Positions 1 through 5,993 of a stretch of DNA of 9,590 bases are shown piece by piece. The stretch is taken from the NCBI GenBank assembly GCA_015490675.1, contig WFXI01000238.1, forward strand, positions 1 to 9,590, read 5' to 3'. The DNA comes from Hydrogenothermaceae bacterium. Lineage in GTDB: Bacteria > Aquificota > Aquificia > Aquificales > Hydrogenothermaceae. Position 1 is the first letter of the stretch. The number at the start of each line of letters is the position of its first letter. The translations under genes and the position numbers were made by a program. The notes under the pieces were generated by a model. That model saw only the letters and a program-made list of their open reading frames with translations, had not been told where the DNA came from and made no database searches.

Positions 1-508
1 CTGTTTTTTGTAGTCCTTCATCAGGAGTTTTTGCTCCTGGAGTTGGAAAATCTAATATTCCTGTACATAAAACTCCTCTAATTTTTGCTTTTTTTATACT
101 TTCTGCAACAGCATCTTCAAAGAAATACATATCAACAAATGTTGTTATTCCATTTCTAAGCATTTCGTAGCAAGCTATGTCAGTGCCATCTTTTACGAAT
201 TCATAACTTACAAACTTTCCTTCTGCTGGCCAGATATATTCTTCTAACCATACTTTTAGAGGATTATCGCTACCGTATCCTCTAAGGAGTGTCATTGCAG
301 CGTGGGTGTGGGTGTTTATAAGTCCTGGGATAGCTATTTTATCTTTGCAAACTATAGTTTTTCCAAAATACTCATTTTTTTTGTTTTCACCAATATCTAT
401 TATTTTTCCATCTTTTATAACAATATCAGCATCCTTATACTCAGTAAAATTTTCATCCATTGTTAAAATATAGCTAACATCAGTTAAAATTAAGTCTGCC
501 TTTTTCAA
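1..508 (-). CDS. mtaD: MtaD-type amidohydrolase (5'-methylthioadenosine/S-adenosylhomocysteine deaminase), N-terminal 169 residues; gene continues past the left edge
   Basis: Reverse-strand reading from a TTG at 508-506 stays open to position 1. The product shows the amidohydrolase metal motif PGLINTHTHAAM (about residues 61-72, with H67 and H69 as zinc ligands), followed by LLRGYGSDNPLKVWLEEYIWP and later an NGITTFVDMYF block. These are typical of the MtaD/SsnA/TrzA branch of cytosolic amidohydrolases, which deaminate MTA, SAH and in some members adenosine. The MtaD label rests on the LLRG...WLEE..WP block; the catalytic C-terminal residues lie outside the window, so related deaminases such as guanine deaminase or chlorohydrolase-like proteins cannot be fully excluded. 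The TTG start is chosen because GGAGGG lies 7 nt upstream and the reading begins KKADLILTD, as expected of the leading beta-strand. The gene is transcribed divergently from the nuoG-like gene. Confidence 0.85.
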   Translation of the reverse strand, partial: MKKADLILTDVSYILTMDENFTEYKDADIVIKDGKIIDIGENKKNEYFGKTIVCKDKIAIPGLINTHTHAAMTLLRGYGSDNPLKVWLEEYIWPAEGKFVSYEFVKDGTDIACYEMLRNGITTFVDMYFFEDAVAESIKKAKIRGVLCTGILDFPTPGAKTPDEGLQKT

Positions 509-515
509 TACCAAT

Positions 516-521
516 CCCTCC
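516..521 (-). promoter_or_regulatory. Ribosome binding site of the mtaD gene, fixing a TTG start
   Basis: On the minus strand GGAGGG is followed by 7 nt and then TTG at 508-506. No ATG lies at suitable spacing, so this site decides a non-ATG start. A second in-frame TTG at 514 is too close to the site to be used. Confidence 0.75.
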
Positions 522-540
522 AATTTTATGTTAAACACTT

Positions 541-569
541 ATTATATTAAAATAAAAGGAAGTTATCCA
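541..569 (-). promoter_or_regulatory. Candidate sigma-70 promoter for the mtaD gene
   Basis: On the minus strand TGGATA (569-564, 4 of 6 matches to the -35 consensus) is separated by 17 bp from a perfect TATAAT (546-541). Transcription would start near 534, giving a leader of about 26 nt that holds the ribosome binding site. The background is very AT-rich, so a perfect -10 is only moderate evidence. No equally good promoter was found for the plus-strand gene, although the same AT block reads TATTAT/TATATT in that direction. Confidence 0.5.
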
Positions 570-574
570 AGACT

Positions 575-578
575 GGAG
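575..578 (+). promoter_or_regulatory. Ribosome binding site deciding the nuoG-like start
   Basis: GGAG lies 6 nt upstream of ATG 585. The longer in-frame start at ATG 528 has no comparable site, and its extra 19 residues precede the conserved ferredoxin-fold beginning MEKVKVIIDG, so 585 is preferred. Confidence 0.7.
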
Positions 579-584
579 ATAATT

Positions 585-2543
585 ATGGAAAAAGTTAAAG
601 TAATAATAGATGGAAAAGAGATAGAAGTAGATAAAAATACAACTGTTTTAGAAGCTGCAAAGAGGCTAAATATATTAATTCCAACATTTTGCTATAACGA
701 GAAACTACCAATTTTTGGTGGTTGTAGAATGTGTTTAGTCTGGGATAAAAAATGGAAAAGAAGTATTATCGCCTGTGGAACTTATGTTTATGATGGAATG
801 GAAATAGAAACTTTAAATGAAAATGTCTTTAATGATAGAAAATTTATACTGGAAATGCTGTTTACAAGGCATCCATTAGACTGTCCTGTATGTGATAAAG
901 CAGGAGAGTGTGATTTACAAAACTGGGGAACTTATTATGGTCCTCAACACAATGTTTTACCTATTTCTGCTTATGAGAAAATTAGACCAGAAGAAGACTG
1001 GGAAAGTGATTATCTAGAATTTGTTTCAAACAGGTGTGTTTTATGTCTTAAGTGTATAAGTGTTTGTCAAAATATAAATGGAGCAGATGCTTTATTTCAG
1101 GAAGAAAGAGGTTTTGAAATACTAATATCTCCTGATAAAAAGCCTATGGATATAGAGAGCTCCTGTGAAATGTGTGGGCTTTGCGTAGATATTTGCCCTG
1201 TTGGTGCAATACTATTTAAACCTTTTAAATTCAATGCTAGACCTTGGCTTTTAAAAGAAAGGGTTACTTACTGCGGATTTTGTAGTATGAATTGCCCTGT
1301 GGCAATAGATTATGATGATAAAACTCAAAAGATATATAGAATTCGTTCAACAGCAGACTTACAAGTTTGTAATGGTGCTTATCTTGGATATGATGCTTAT
1401 GAAAATAATAGACTAAAAGGTGCTAAGATTAATAACCAAAATGTATCTTTAAATGAAGCAATAGAAAAAGTTGCTAATATTATAAATGAAGCTCCAATAG
1501 AAACAGCTTATATTTCAAGTCCTTACTCTAGCATTGAAACTTTTGAAGCTATAAACAAGCTAATAGAAAAGACAGATATAAAAACAACCTCAACAATAAC
1601 TACAGATTTAATGCCAACTATAGCAGGGTTTAAAGAAGAAACAGGAGAAGATTATACTCTTCCAACATTTAAGGATATTTTATCTGCTAAAAAGATAGTT
1701 ATAATTGGAGATGATGTATCTGCATTAACTCCAGTAATTTCTTACTTCTTTAAAGCACAATATAAAGAAGGAAATAAAATCTCTGAAGATAAGGAAGTAT
1801 TTTATTTTGGAAATAAACTAAAAAATTCTCAAAAATTCTTTCCTCAAGTTTTAGAAAGTTTAGGAAAGGTAGAATATATATTAGATGAAAATACAGTAGT
1901 TTTATACTCACCTTATACGAACAAAGGTGAAAATGCTTTTGAATTTGGGAAAATACTTGGAAGATTTTATAAAGAATACAAAAGTAAAGTAATTATTCTT
2001 CCTTATCAGACAAATGCAATAGGACAGATAAACAACTTAAAAATTTCTCATTATTTACCTGATGTTTTAAAAGCTATAGAAGAAGGAAAGATTAAAAACC
2101 TCATTATTTCTGGAGAAGATATTTTTGATTATGTAGAAAAAGAATACTTTATGAGTATTTTAAATAGACTAGAAAATTTAATTGTATTTTCTCCTTTTGA
2201 AAATGAGTTGACTAATCTGGCAACTATTGCATTTGGAACAAATCTTTGGGTAGAAGAGAGTGGCACATTTGAAGGATTTTTTGGAAAAAGGGAAAATAAA
2301 GCTCCTTTAAGGGAAAATATAAGTGAAAGAACAGTTTTAGAAGATTTACTTAACATATGTAAATATACACCTTTATCTGTTAGAAGAACTCCTAAAAACT
2401 TAGAGTTTTACAACTTTGACAATCTTATTCATAAAGATTTTGATATTTACGATTTTTCTTATTTTACAAAGTATTCAAAAAATCTAACAAACTGGAAAGA
2501 AAAGAAACAATCTGCATATGTAGAAAATGATACTATTAGATGA
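585..2543 (+). CDS. nuoG: NADH-quinone oxidoreductase subunit G-like iron-sulfur protein (652 aa)
   Basis: The protein would be the electron-wiring subunit of complex I or of a related NADH/ferredoxin oxidoreductase, cytoplasmic and membrane-associated through its partners. Residues 1-80 form a plant-type 2Fe-2S ferredoxin domain with C36, C47, C50 and C64. A His-Cys3 4Fe-4S motif follows (H96, C100, C103, C109, in HPLDCPVCDKAGECDLQ). Next come two ferredoxin-type 4Fe-4S motifs (C151/154/157/161 and C194/197/200/204). A molybdopterin-oxidoreductase-type 4Fe-4S motif (C230/233/237 and C262) matches the N7 site kept by some bacterial NuoG. The remaining 380 residues are weakly conserved, as expected of the degenerate molybdopterin-like domain, and the protein is shorter than many NuoG (often 700-900 aa). 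No nuoE or nuoF is adjacent; instead aat overlaps its 3' end by 17 nt. A diaphorase-type subunit of another enzyme is a possible alternative. Confidence 0.85.
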   Translation: MEKVKVIIDGKEIEVDKNTTVLEAAKRLNILIPTFCYNEKLPIFGGCRMCLVWDKKWKRSIIACGTYVYDGMEIETLNENVFNDRKFILEMLFTRHPLDCPVCDKAGECDLQNWGTYYGPQHNVLPISAYEKIRPEEDWESDYLEFVSNRCVLCLKCISVCQNINGADALFQEERGFEILISPDKKPMDIESSCEMCGLCVDICPVGAILFKPFKFNARPWLLKERVTYCGFCSMNCPVAIDYDDKTQKIYRIRSTADLQVCNGAYLGYDAYENNRLKGAKINNQNVSLNEAIEKVANIINEAPIETAYISSPYSSIETFEAINKLIEKTDIKTTSTITTDLMPTIAGFKEETGEDYTLPTFKDILSAKKIVIIGDDVSALTPVISYFFKAQYKEGNKISEDKEVFYFGNKLKNSQKFFPQVLESLGKVEYILDENTVVLYSPYTNKGENAFEFGKILGRFYKEYKSKVIILPYQTNAIGQINNLKISHYLPDVLKAIEEGKIKNLIISGEDIFDYVEKEYFMSILNRLENLIVFSPFENELTNLATIAFGTNLWVEESGTFEGFFGKRENKAPLRENISERTVLEDLLNICKYTPLSVRRTPKNLEFYNFDNLIHKDFDIYDFSYFTKYSKNLTNWKEKKQSAYVENDTIR

Positions 2544-3186
2544 AGAATTATGGTTTCCTGACCCTTACAAAGCACCTAAAGATTATCCCCTCGCAGTAGG
2601 AGGGGATTTATCCCCTGAAAGATTAATTTTTGCATATTCTATAGGAATTTTTCCCTGGTATAGTGAAGGTGAGCCAATTTTATGGTGGTCGCCTGACCCT
2701 AGAATGGTTTTATTTCCAGAAGAATTGAAAATATCTAGAAGTTTAAAAAAGGTTTTAAAAAATAAAAGTTTTGAAATTAAATTTAATACAAATTTTGAAG
2801 AAGTTATAAAAAACTGTGCTACTGTCAAAAGAAAAGGACAAGATGGGACATGGATAACAGATGAAATGATGCAAGCTTATATAACACTCCATAAGCTTGG
2901 TTTCGCACATAGTGTTGAAACTTACCTAAATGGAAAATTAGTTGGCGGTTTATATGGAGTTGCAATTGGTGGAGCTTTTTTCGGAGAAAGTATGTTTTAT
3001 AAAGTTTCAGATGCTTCAAAAGTAGCATTTGTTCATCTAGTCTGGCATTTACAGAAAAAGGGTTTTGATATTATTGATTGTCAACAATCAACACCTCATA
3101 TGGCACGATTTGGTGCAAGAGAAATTCCAAGGAGTAAGTTTTTAGACATTTTAAACACATCTGTAAAGAAAAAAATAAAGTTTTAA
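2527..3186 (+). CDS. aat: Leucyl/phenylalanyl-tRNA--protein transferase (219 aa)
   Basis: Aat transfers Leu or Phe from aminoacyl-tRNA to proteins with N-terminal Arg or Lys, making them substrates of the N-end degradation pathway through ClpS/ClpAP. Nearly every family signature is visible: WFPDP (9-13), AVGGDLSPERL, GIFPWY (40-45), WWSPDPR (53-59), TWIT (108-111), AHSVE, VGGLYGVAIGGAFFGESMF (139-157), DASK (162-165), IDCQ (183-186) and a closing FGAREIPRSKF. The length is normal for the family. The start lies 17 nt inside the nuoG-like gene in another frame and has no clear Shine-Dalgarno sequence, so translation is probably coupled to the upstream gene. argB follows after 11 nt. Confidence 0.95.
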   Translation: MILLDEELWFPDPYKAPKDYPLAVGGDLSPERLIFAYSIGIFPWYSEGEPILWWSPDPRMVLFPEELKISRSLKKVLKNKSFEIKFNTNFEEVIKNCATVKRKGQDGTWITDEMMQAYITLHKLGFAHSVETYLNGKLVGGLYGVAIGGAFFGESMFYKVSDASKVAFVHLVWHLQKKGFDIIDCQQSTPHMARFGAREIPRSKFLDILNTSVKKKIKF

Positions 3187-3197
3187 AGGAGGATTTT

Positions 3198-4100
3198 ATG
3201 GAAAAGGCTTTAGAAAAAGCAAAAGTTTTAATGGAAGCTCTTCCTTTTATAACAAAATTTAGAGGGAAAACCTTTGTAATAAAGTATGGCGGAAATGCAA
3301 TGGCTAAAGCTGATTTAAAATCTGCATTTGCTCAAGATATATTAATGCTTAAATACATTGGAATAAACCCTGTTATTGTTCACGGAGGAGGTCCTCAAAT
3401 AGGTGAGTATTTAAAGAAAATGGGACTAGAAAGTAAGTTTATTGGTGGCTTAAGGGTTACTCCTAAAGAAACTATGGATGTTGTTGAAATGGTTTTAGGT
3501 GGACTTGTTAATAAAAATATAGTGATGCTTATAAATAAATATGCAGGAGGACATATAAGGGCAGTAGGGTTAACAGGAAAAGATGGTGGACTAATAAGAG
3601 CTAGAAAGCTTGATGCAAGTGAGTACTTTAAAGAGATGGGAGATTTTCGACCTACTGAGCTTTTAGATTTGGGACATGTAGGAGAGGTTGAGTTTATAGA
3701 TACTCAAATACTTAAACATTTAGAAGAAGATAACTACATACCAGTAATTGCTCCAATTGGTTTTGATAGTGAAGGAAATGCATATAACATTAATGCAGAC
3801 TTTGTAGCTGCTGAGGTTGCAGGAGCACTAAAAGCAGAAAAGGCTATATTTTTAACAGATATAGAAGGTTTAAAAGATAAAGAGGGAAATACTATCTCCT
3901 CAATTAAGGTAAGTAAGATAAAACAAATGATAGAAGATGGAACAATTACAGGTGGTATGATACCAAAAGTAAAAGCTTGTATAACTGCTCTAGAAAAAGG
4001 AGTAAAAAAAGCTCATATTTTAGATGGTAGGGTTTTACATTGTGTTTTACTTGAAATATTTACATCTGAAGGGGTAGGAACTGAAATAACTTTAGACTAA
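3198..4100 (+). CDS. argB: Acetylglutamate kinase (300 aa)
   Basis: ArgB phosphorylates N-acetyl-L-glutamate with ATP, the second step of arginine biosynthesis, in the cytoplasm. Family motifs are complete: the phosphate-binding KYGGNAM (K29), VHGGGPQI (61-68), the substrate Arg in GGLRVT (R86), VGLTGKDGGLIRA (123-135), NINADFVAAEVA (197-208), TDIEGL (220-225), GGMIPKV (252-258, with the catalytic Lys) and HILDGRV. About 20 residues precede the KYGG strand, corresponding to the N-terminal helix found in hexameric, arginine-inhibited forms; feedback inhibition by arginine is therefore likely but inferred. AAAGGAGG stands 5 nt before the ATG. No other arginine gene is nearby, so the gene is embedded in a mixed-function operon. 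Confidence 0.96.
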   Translation: MEKALEKAKVLMEALPFITKFRGKTFVIKYGGNAMAKADLKSAFAQDILMLKYIGINPVIVHGGGPQIGEYLKKMGLESKFIGGLRVTPKETMDVVEMVLGGLVNKNIVMLINKYAGGHIRAVGLTGKDGGLIRARKLDASEYFKEMGDFRPTELLDLGHVGEVEFIDTQILKHLEEDNYIPVIAPIGFDSEGNAYNINADFVAAEVAGALKAEKAIFLTDIEGLKDKEGNTISSIKVSKIKQMIEDGTITGGMIPKVKACITALEKGVKKAHILDGRVLHCVLLEIFTSEGVGTEITLD

Positions 4101-4112
4101 AAGGAGAAAAAG

Positions 4113-4721
4113 ATGGCTACAGTAAAAGAGAAAAAAACTCAAAAGAAGAAAAAAAGAATATCAAAAGAGTTAATTTATGAAATGAGAAAAGGTTCTCCTA
4201 TTTATTACCAAGACTATGACCTTGTTCTTGCTGGTGAGAAAAAACTGGAGGAAGTTATGGGTAGTAGTGTATTACGGTCATTACTTGTTATGCTCTTAGT
4301 TAAGTTTATTCAAAAATTTCTAGATGAAGAAAAGTATCTAATCTTATCAAATGAAATAGGCTTTAAGTTTGCTCCAAAGAGCTGGTATAACTTAAATATA
4401 GCTATAGTAGAAAAAGAAAAGTTAACTAAAATAGAAGATAAACTTTTAACAATTCCTCCGAAAGTAGTTATTGAAGTAGATACAAAAGCAGATTTAAGAA
4501 AATTTAGAACACCTCAAGATTACTTTTTAATAAAAACTCAGGATTTGCTTGATAGTGGTGTAGAAAAAGTTATCTGGATTTTTACTAAAGGAAGAAAACT
4601 TTTGGTTGCAGAAAAAGGAAAAAGATGGTTCATAACAGACTGGAACGATACTGTAGAAATATTTGATGATATATCTCTAAATTTAGAAAATTTACTAAAA
4701 GAAGAAGGTATAGAAATTTAA
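4113..4721 (+). CDS. Uma2-family (DUF820) PD-(D/E)XK-like protein (202 aa), possibly catalytically altered
   Basis: The body matches the Uma2 family, a restriction-endonuclease-like fold abundant in cyanobacteria and some thermophiles, with no settled cellular role. Visible landmarks are PPKVVIEVDTKADLRKF (115-131, carrying E121), then YFLIKTQDLLDSGVEKVIWIF (K141 eight residues before the conserved GV). Family members usually have a PDV-type Asp before the central strand; here the equivalent position in WYNLNIAIV is Asn95 (codon AAT, one base away from GAT). If the alignment is right, a metal-binding carboxylate is missing. The N-terminus is a lysine-rich stretch (residues 5-15) not typical of the family core. 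AAGGAG precedes the ATG by 7 nt and argB ends 12 nt upstream. This is the last gene before a convergent hairpin. Confidence 0.75.
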   Translation: MATVKEKKTQKKKKRISKELIYEMRKGSPIYYQDYDLVLAGEKKLEEVMGSSVLRSLLVMLLVKFIQKFLDEEKYLILSNEIGFKFAPKSWYNLNIAIVEKEKLTKIEDKLLTIPPKVVIEVDTKADLRKFRTPQDYFLIKTQDLLDSGVEKVIWIFTKGRKLLVAEKGKRWFITDWNDTVEIFDDISLNLENLLKEEGIEI

Positions 4722-4742
4722 ATAAAACCCCCACGAGGGGGT
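4721..4742 (-). terminator. Intrinsic terminator of the cytochrome c peroxidase gene
   Basis: ACCCCC (4727-4732) and GGGGGT (4737-4742) form a perfect 6-bp stem around the four-base loop ACGA. Read on the minus strand, the stem is followed by TTTTATT, giving a good Rho-independent terminator 9 nt past the peroxidase stop. On the plus strand the stem is followed by AAAAGG with no T-tract, so it should not efficiently stop transcripts from the Uma2 side. Confidence 0.85.
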
Positions 4743-4751
4743 AAAAGGTGT

Positions 4752-5792
4752 TTATAATTGTGGTCTTGGAGTTTCTGGTTTAGAAGGAGGTAATACTGGT
4801 AAAGTTCTAGCTTCTTCTGGAATTTCTCCAGTTAAGCTATCTAAGAATGCAACGATTTTATCTACTTCATCTTCAGTTAATTGAACTCCAAGCTGATATT
4901 CAGCCATTATTTTAACTGCTTCTTTTATATCCCACACTTTACCAGTGCTAAAGTATGGATAAGTTCTAGTTACATTTCTTAAAATAGGAACTTTAAACAC
5001 ATATTTGTCTTCTTCTTTTTTAGTTACTTTGTATCTGCCTAAATCTTCTCCAAGAATCTCTGTAGGATACGGTTTTACTATACCCATTTTCTGGAACATT
5101 GTTCCACCAACAGCAGTTCCTTGGTGGCAAGAAGCACAACCTTTTTCTATGAAAAGTTTTAATCCTTCTTTTTCTTTTTTAGTTAACGCATTTACATCTC
5201 CTTCTAAAAATTTGTCAAATCTTGAAGGAGTAATTAATGTTCTTTCAAATGCAGCAATTGCTTTTGCAACATTATCATAAGTTATAGGATTTTTTTCATT
5301 AGGGAATGCTTTTTTGAAGGCTTTTACATAACCATCTATAGTTTCTAACTTAGAAATAACATGCTCAGGGTTTGGCTCTGCCATTTCAACATGGGCAAGT
5401 ATTGGACCTTTCGCCTGTTCTTCTAGGTTTTTGGCTCTTCCATCCCAGAATTGTGCAATTTGGAAATCTGCATTTAAAGTAGTTGGAGAGTTTCTGCCAC
5501 CTGTTAAAAACTTATGACCTAAAGCAGTTTCCTCCCAATCAACACCATACTGTGCAAGGTTATGGCAAGTATTACAACTTATAACTCCACTTAAAGATAG
5601 TCTTGGGTCATAGTAAAGCATTTTTCCAAGTTTAACCTTTTCTGGAGTTGTTGGGTTATAAGCTGGAGATGTAGGTTGTTTTGGTAAAGGTTTAAAGTAT
5701 AGCTTAGCCTGCTTTAAAAGTTCTTCATCAGACATAGCCATTGCTGAAGAAGCTACAGCTACACTTACCAGAGCTGACAGTAATTTTTTCAT
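4752..5792 (-). CDS. Di-haem cytochrome c peroxidase (CcpA/MauG family), exported (346 aa)
   Basis: The enzyme reduces hydrogen peroxide to water in the periplasm, taking electrons from small cytochromes c or a quinol-linked chain. A Sec signal peptide (MKKLLSALVSVAVASSAMA, probable cleavage near residue 19) starts the protein. Two c-type haem sites are visible, CNTCH (73-77) and CASCH (219-223). Between them lie GHKFLTGGRNSPT (H93, likely the second axial ligand of the peroxidatic haem), FWDGRA (115-120) and VEMAEPNPE (135-143); near the end is KIMAEYQLGVQLTEDE (M296, candidate axial Met of the high-potential haem). The length agrees with bacterial di-haem peroxidases. The tail after residue 322 is proline-rich. 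GGAGG (5803-5799) precedes the ATG by 6 nt. A promoter with perfect -35 and a palindromic operator candidate lie upstream. Confidence 0.93.
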   Translation of the reverse strand: MKKLLSALVSVAVASSAMAMSDEELLKQAKLYFKPLPKQPTSPAYNPTTPEKVKLGKMLYYDPRLSLSGVISCNTCHNLAQYGVDWEETALGHKFLTGGRNSPTTLNADFQIAQFWDGRAKNLEEQAKGPILAHVEMAEPNPEHVISKLETIDGYVKAFKKAFPNEKNPITYDNVAKAIAAFERTLITPSRFDKFLEGDVNALTKKEKEGLKLFIEKGCASCHQGTAVGGTMFQKMGIVKPYPTEILGEDLGRYKVTKKEEDKYVFKVPILRNVTRTYPYFSTGKVWDIKEAVKIMAEYQLGVQLTEDEVDKIVAFLDSLTGEIPEEARTLPVLPPSKPETPRPQL

Positions 5793-5809
5793 TTTTGTCC
5801 TCCTTTTAT

Positions 5810-5832
5810 TTATTAATAATCATTACTAATAA
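5810..5832. promoter_or_regulatory. 23-bp near-perfect palindrome, candidate repressor operator at the peroxidase promoter
   Basis: Arms TTATTAATAAT (5810-5820) and ATTACTAATAA (5822-5832) are inverted copies around a single central C, matching at 10 of 11 positions. The element overlaps the expected transcription start of the peroxidase gene. An odd-centred AT-rich palindrome with ATTAT-type arms resembles Fur/PerR-superfamily operators, and such regulators often control peroxidases; the assignment to a regulator is inference, and AT-rich DNA makes weaker palindromes common. Confidence 0.5.
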
Positions 5833-5833
5833 T

Positions 5834-5862
5834 AAAGTAATTCAATAATAAAAATTTGTCAA
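5834..5862 (-). promoter_or_regulatory. Sigma-70 type promoter of the cytochrome c peroxidase gene
   Basis: On the minus strand a perfect TTGACA (5862-5857) is followed after 17 bp by TACTTT (5839-5834), which keeps the T, A and final T that matter most in the -10 element. Transcription would begin near 5827, inside the adjacent palindrome, leaving a leader of about 35 nt. Confidence 0.7.
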
Positions 5863-5923
5863 TCTTTTTGTAAAATTTCCGAAAAAATTGTCAGAACCCC
5901 ATGAAACCTTACTGAAAATCTGC

Positions 5924-5952
5924 TTGACTAACACAATATATAGGGGTATAGT
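5924..5952 (+). promoter_or_regulatory. Sigma-70 promoter of the nrd operon
   Basis: TTGACT (5924-5929) and TATAGT (5947-5952) are separated by exactly 17 bp, each matching the consensus at five of six positions. The -10 element lies precisely in the linker between two NrdR boxes, so repressor binding would block the promoter. The leader of about 35 nt ends in AGGAGG, 7 nt before the nrdB ATG. Confidence 0.85.
5931..5946 (+). promoter_or_regulatory. NrdR box 1
   Basis: ACACAATATATAGGGG matches the published NrdR consensus acaCwAtATaTwGtgt at 14 of 16 positions, mismatching only in the right outer edge. It fills the spacer between the -35 and -10 elements. NrdR is the zinc-finger/ATP-cone repressor that senses the ATP/dATP balance and shuts off ribonucleotide reductase genes. 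Confidence 0.8.
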
Positions 5953-5961
5953 AAATAAAAA

Positions 5962-5977
5962 ACACTATATATAGTAT
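5962..5977 (+). promoter_or_regulatory. NrdR box 2
   Basis: ACACTATATATAGTAT matches the NrdR consensus at 15 of 16 positions and contains a perfect 12-bp palindrome (5964-5975). It starts 31 bp after the start of box 1, leaving a 15-bp linker, about three helical turns, which is the spacing known for cooperative NrdR binding. It covers the region just downstream of the expected transcription start. Confidence 0.88.
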
Positions 5978-5993
5978 CTGAGGAGGTTTAATC

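Noticed and set aside
528..584. Longer nuoG-like start at ATG 528
   Set aside because: It has no ribosome binding site, and the 19 extra residues do not belong to the ferredoxin fold. ATG 585 has GGAG at 6 nt.
4727..4742. Bidirectional terminator
   Set aside because: The plus-strand side lacks a T-tract after the stem.
5857..5893. Two TGTCA-containing repeats (TGACAA plus T-run on the minus strand) as a second promoter or operator pair
   Set aside because: Only the copy at 5857-5862 has a -10 at correct spacing. The second is short and in AT-rich DNA, so chance is a sufficient explanation.
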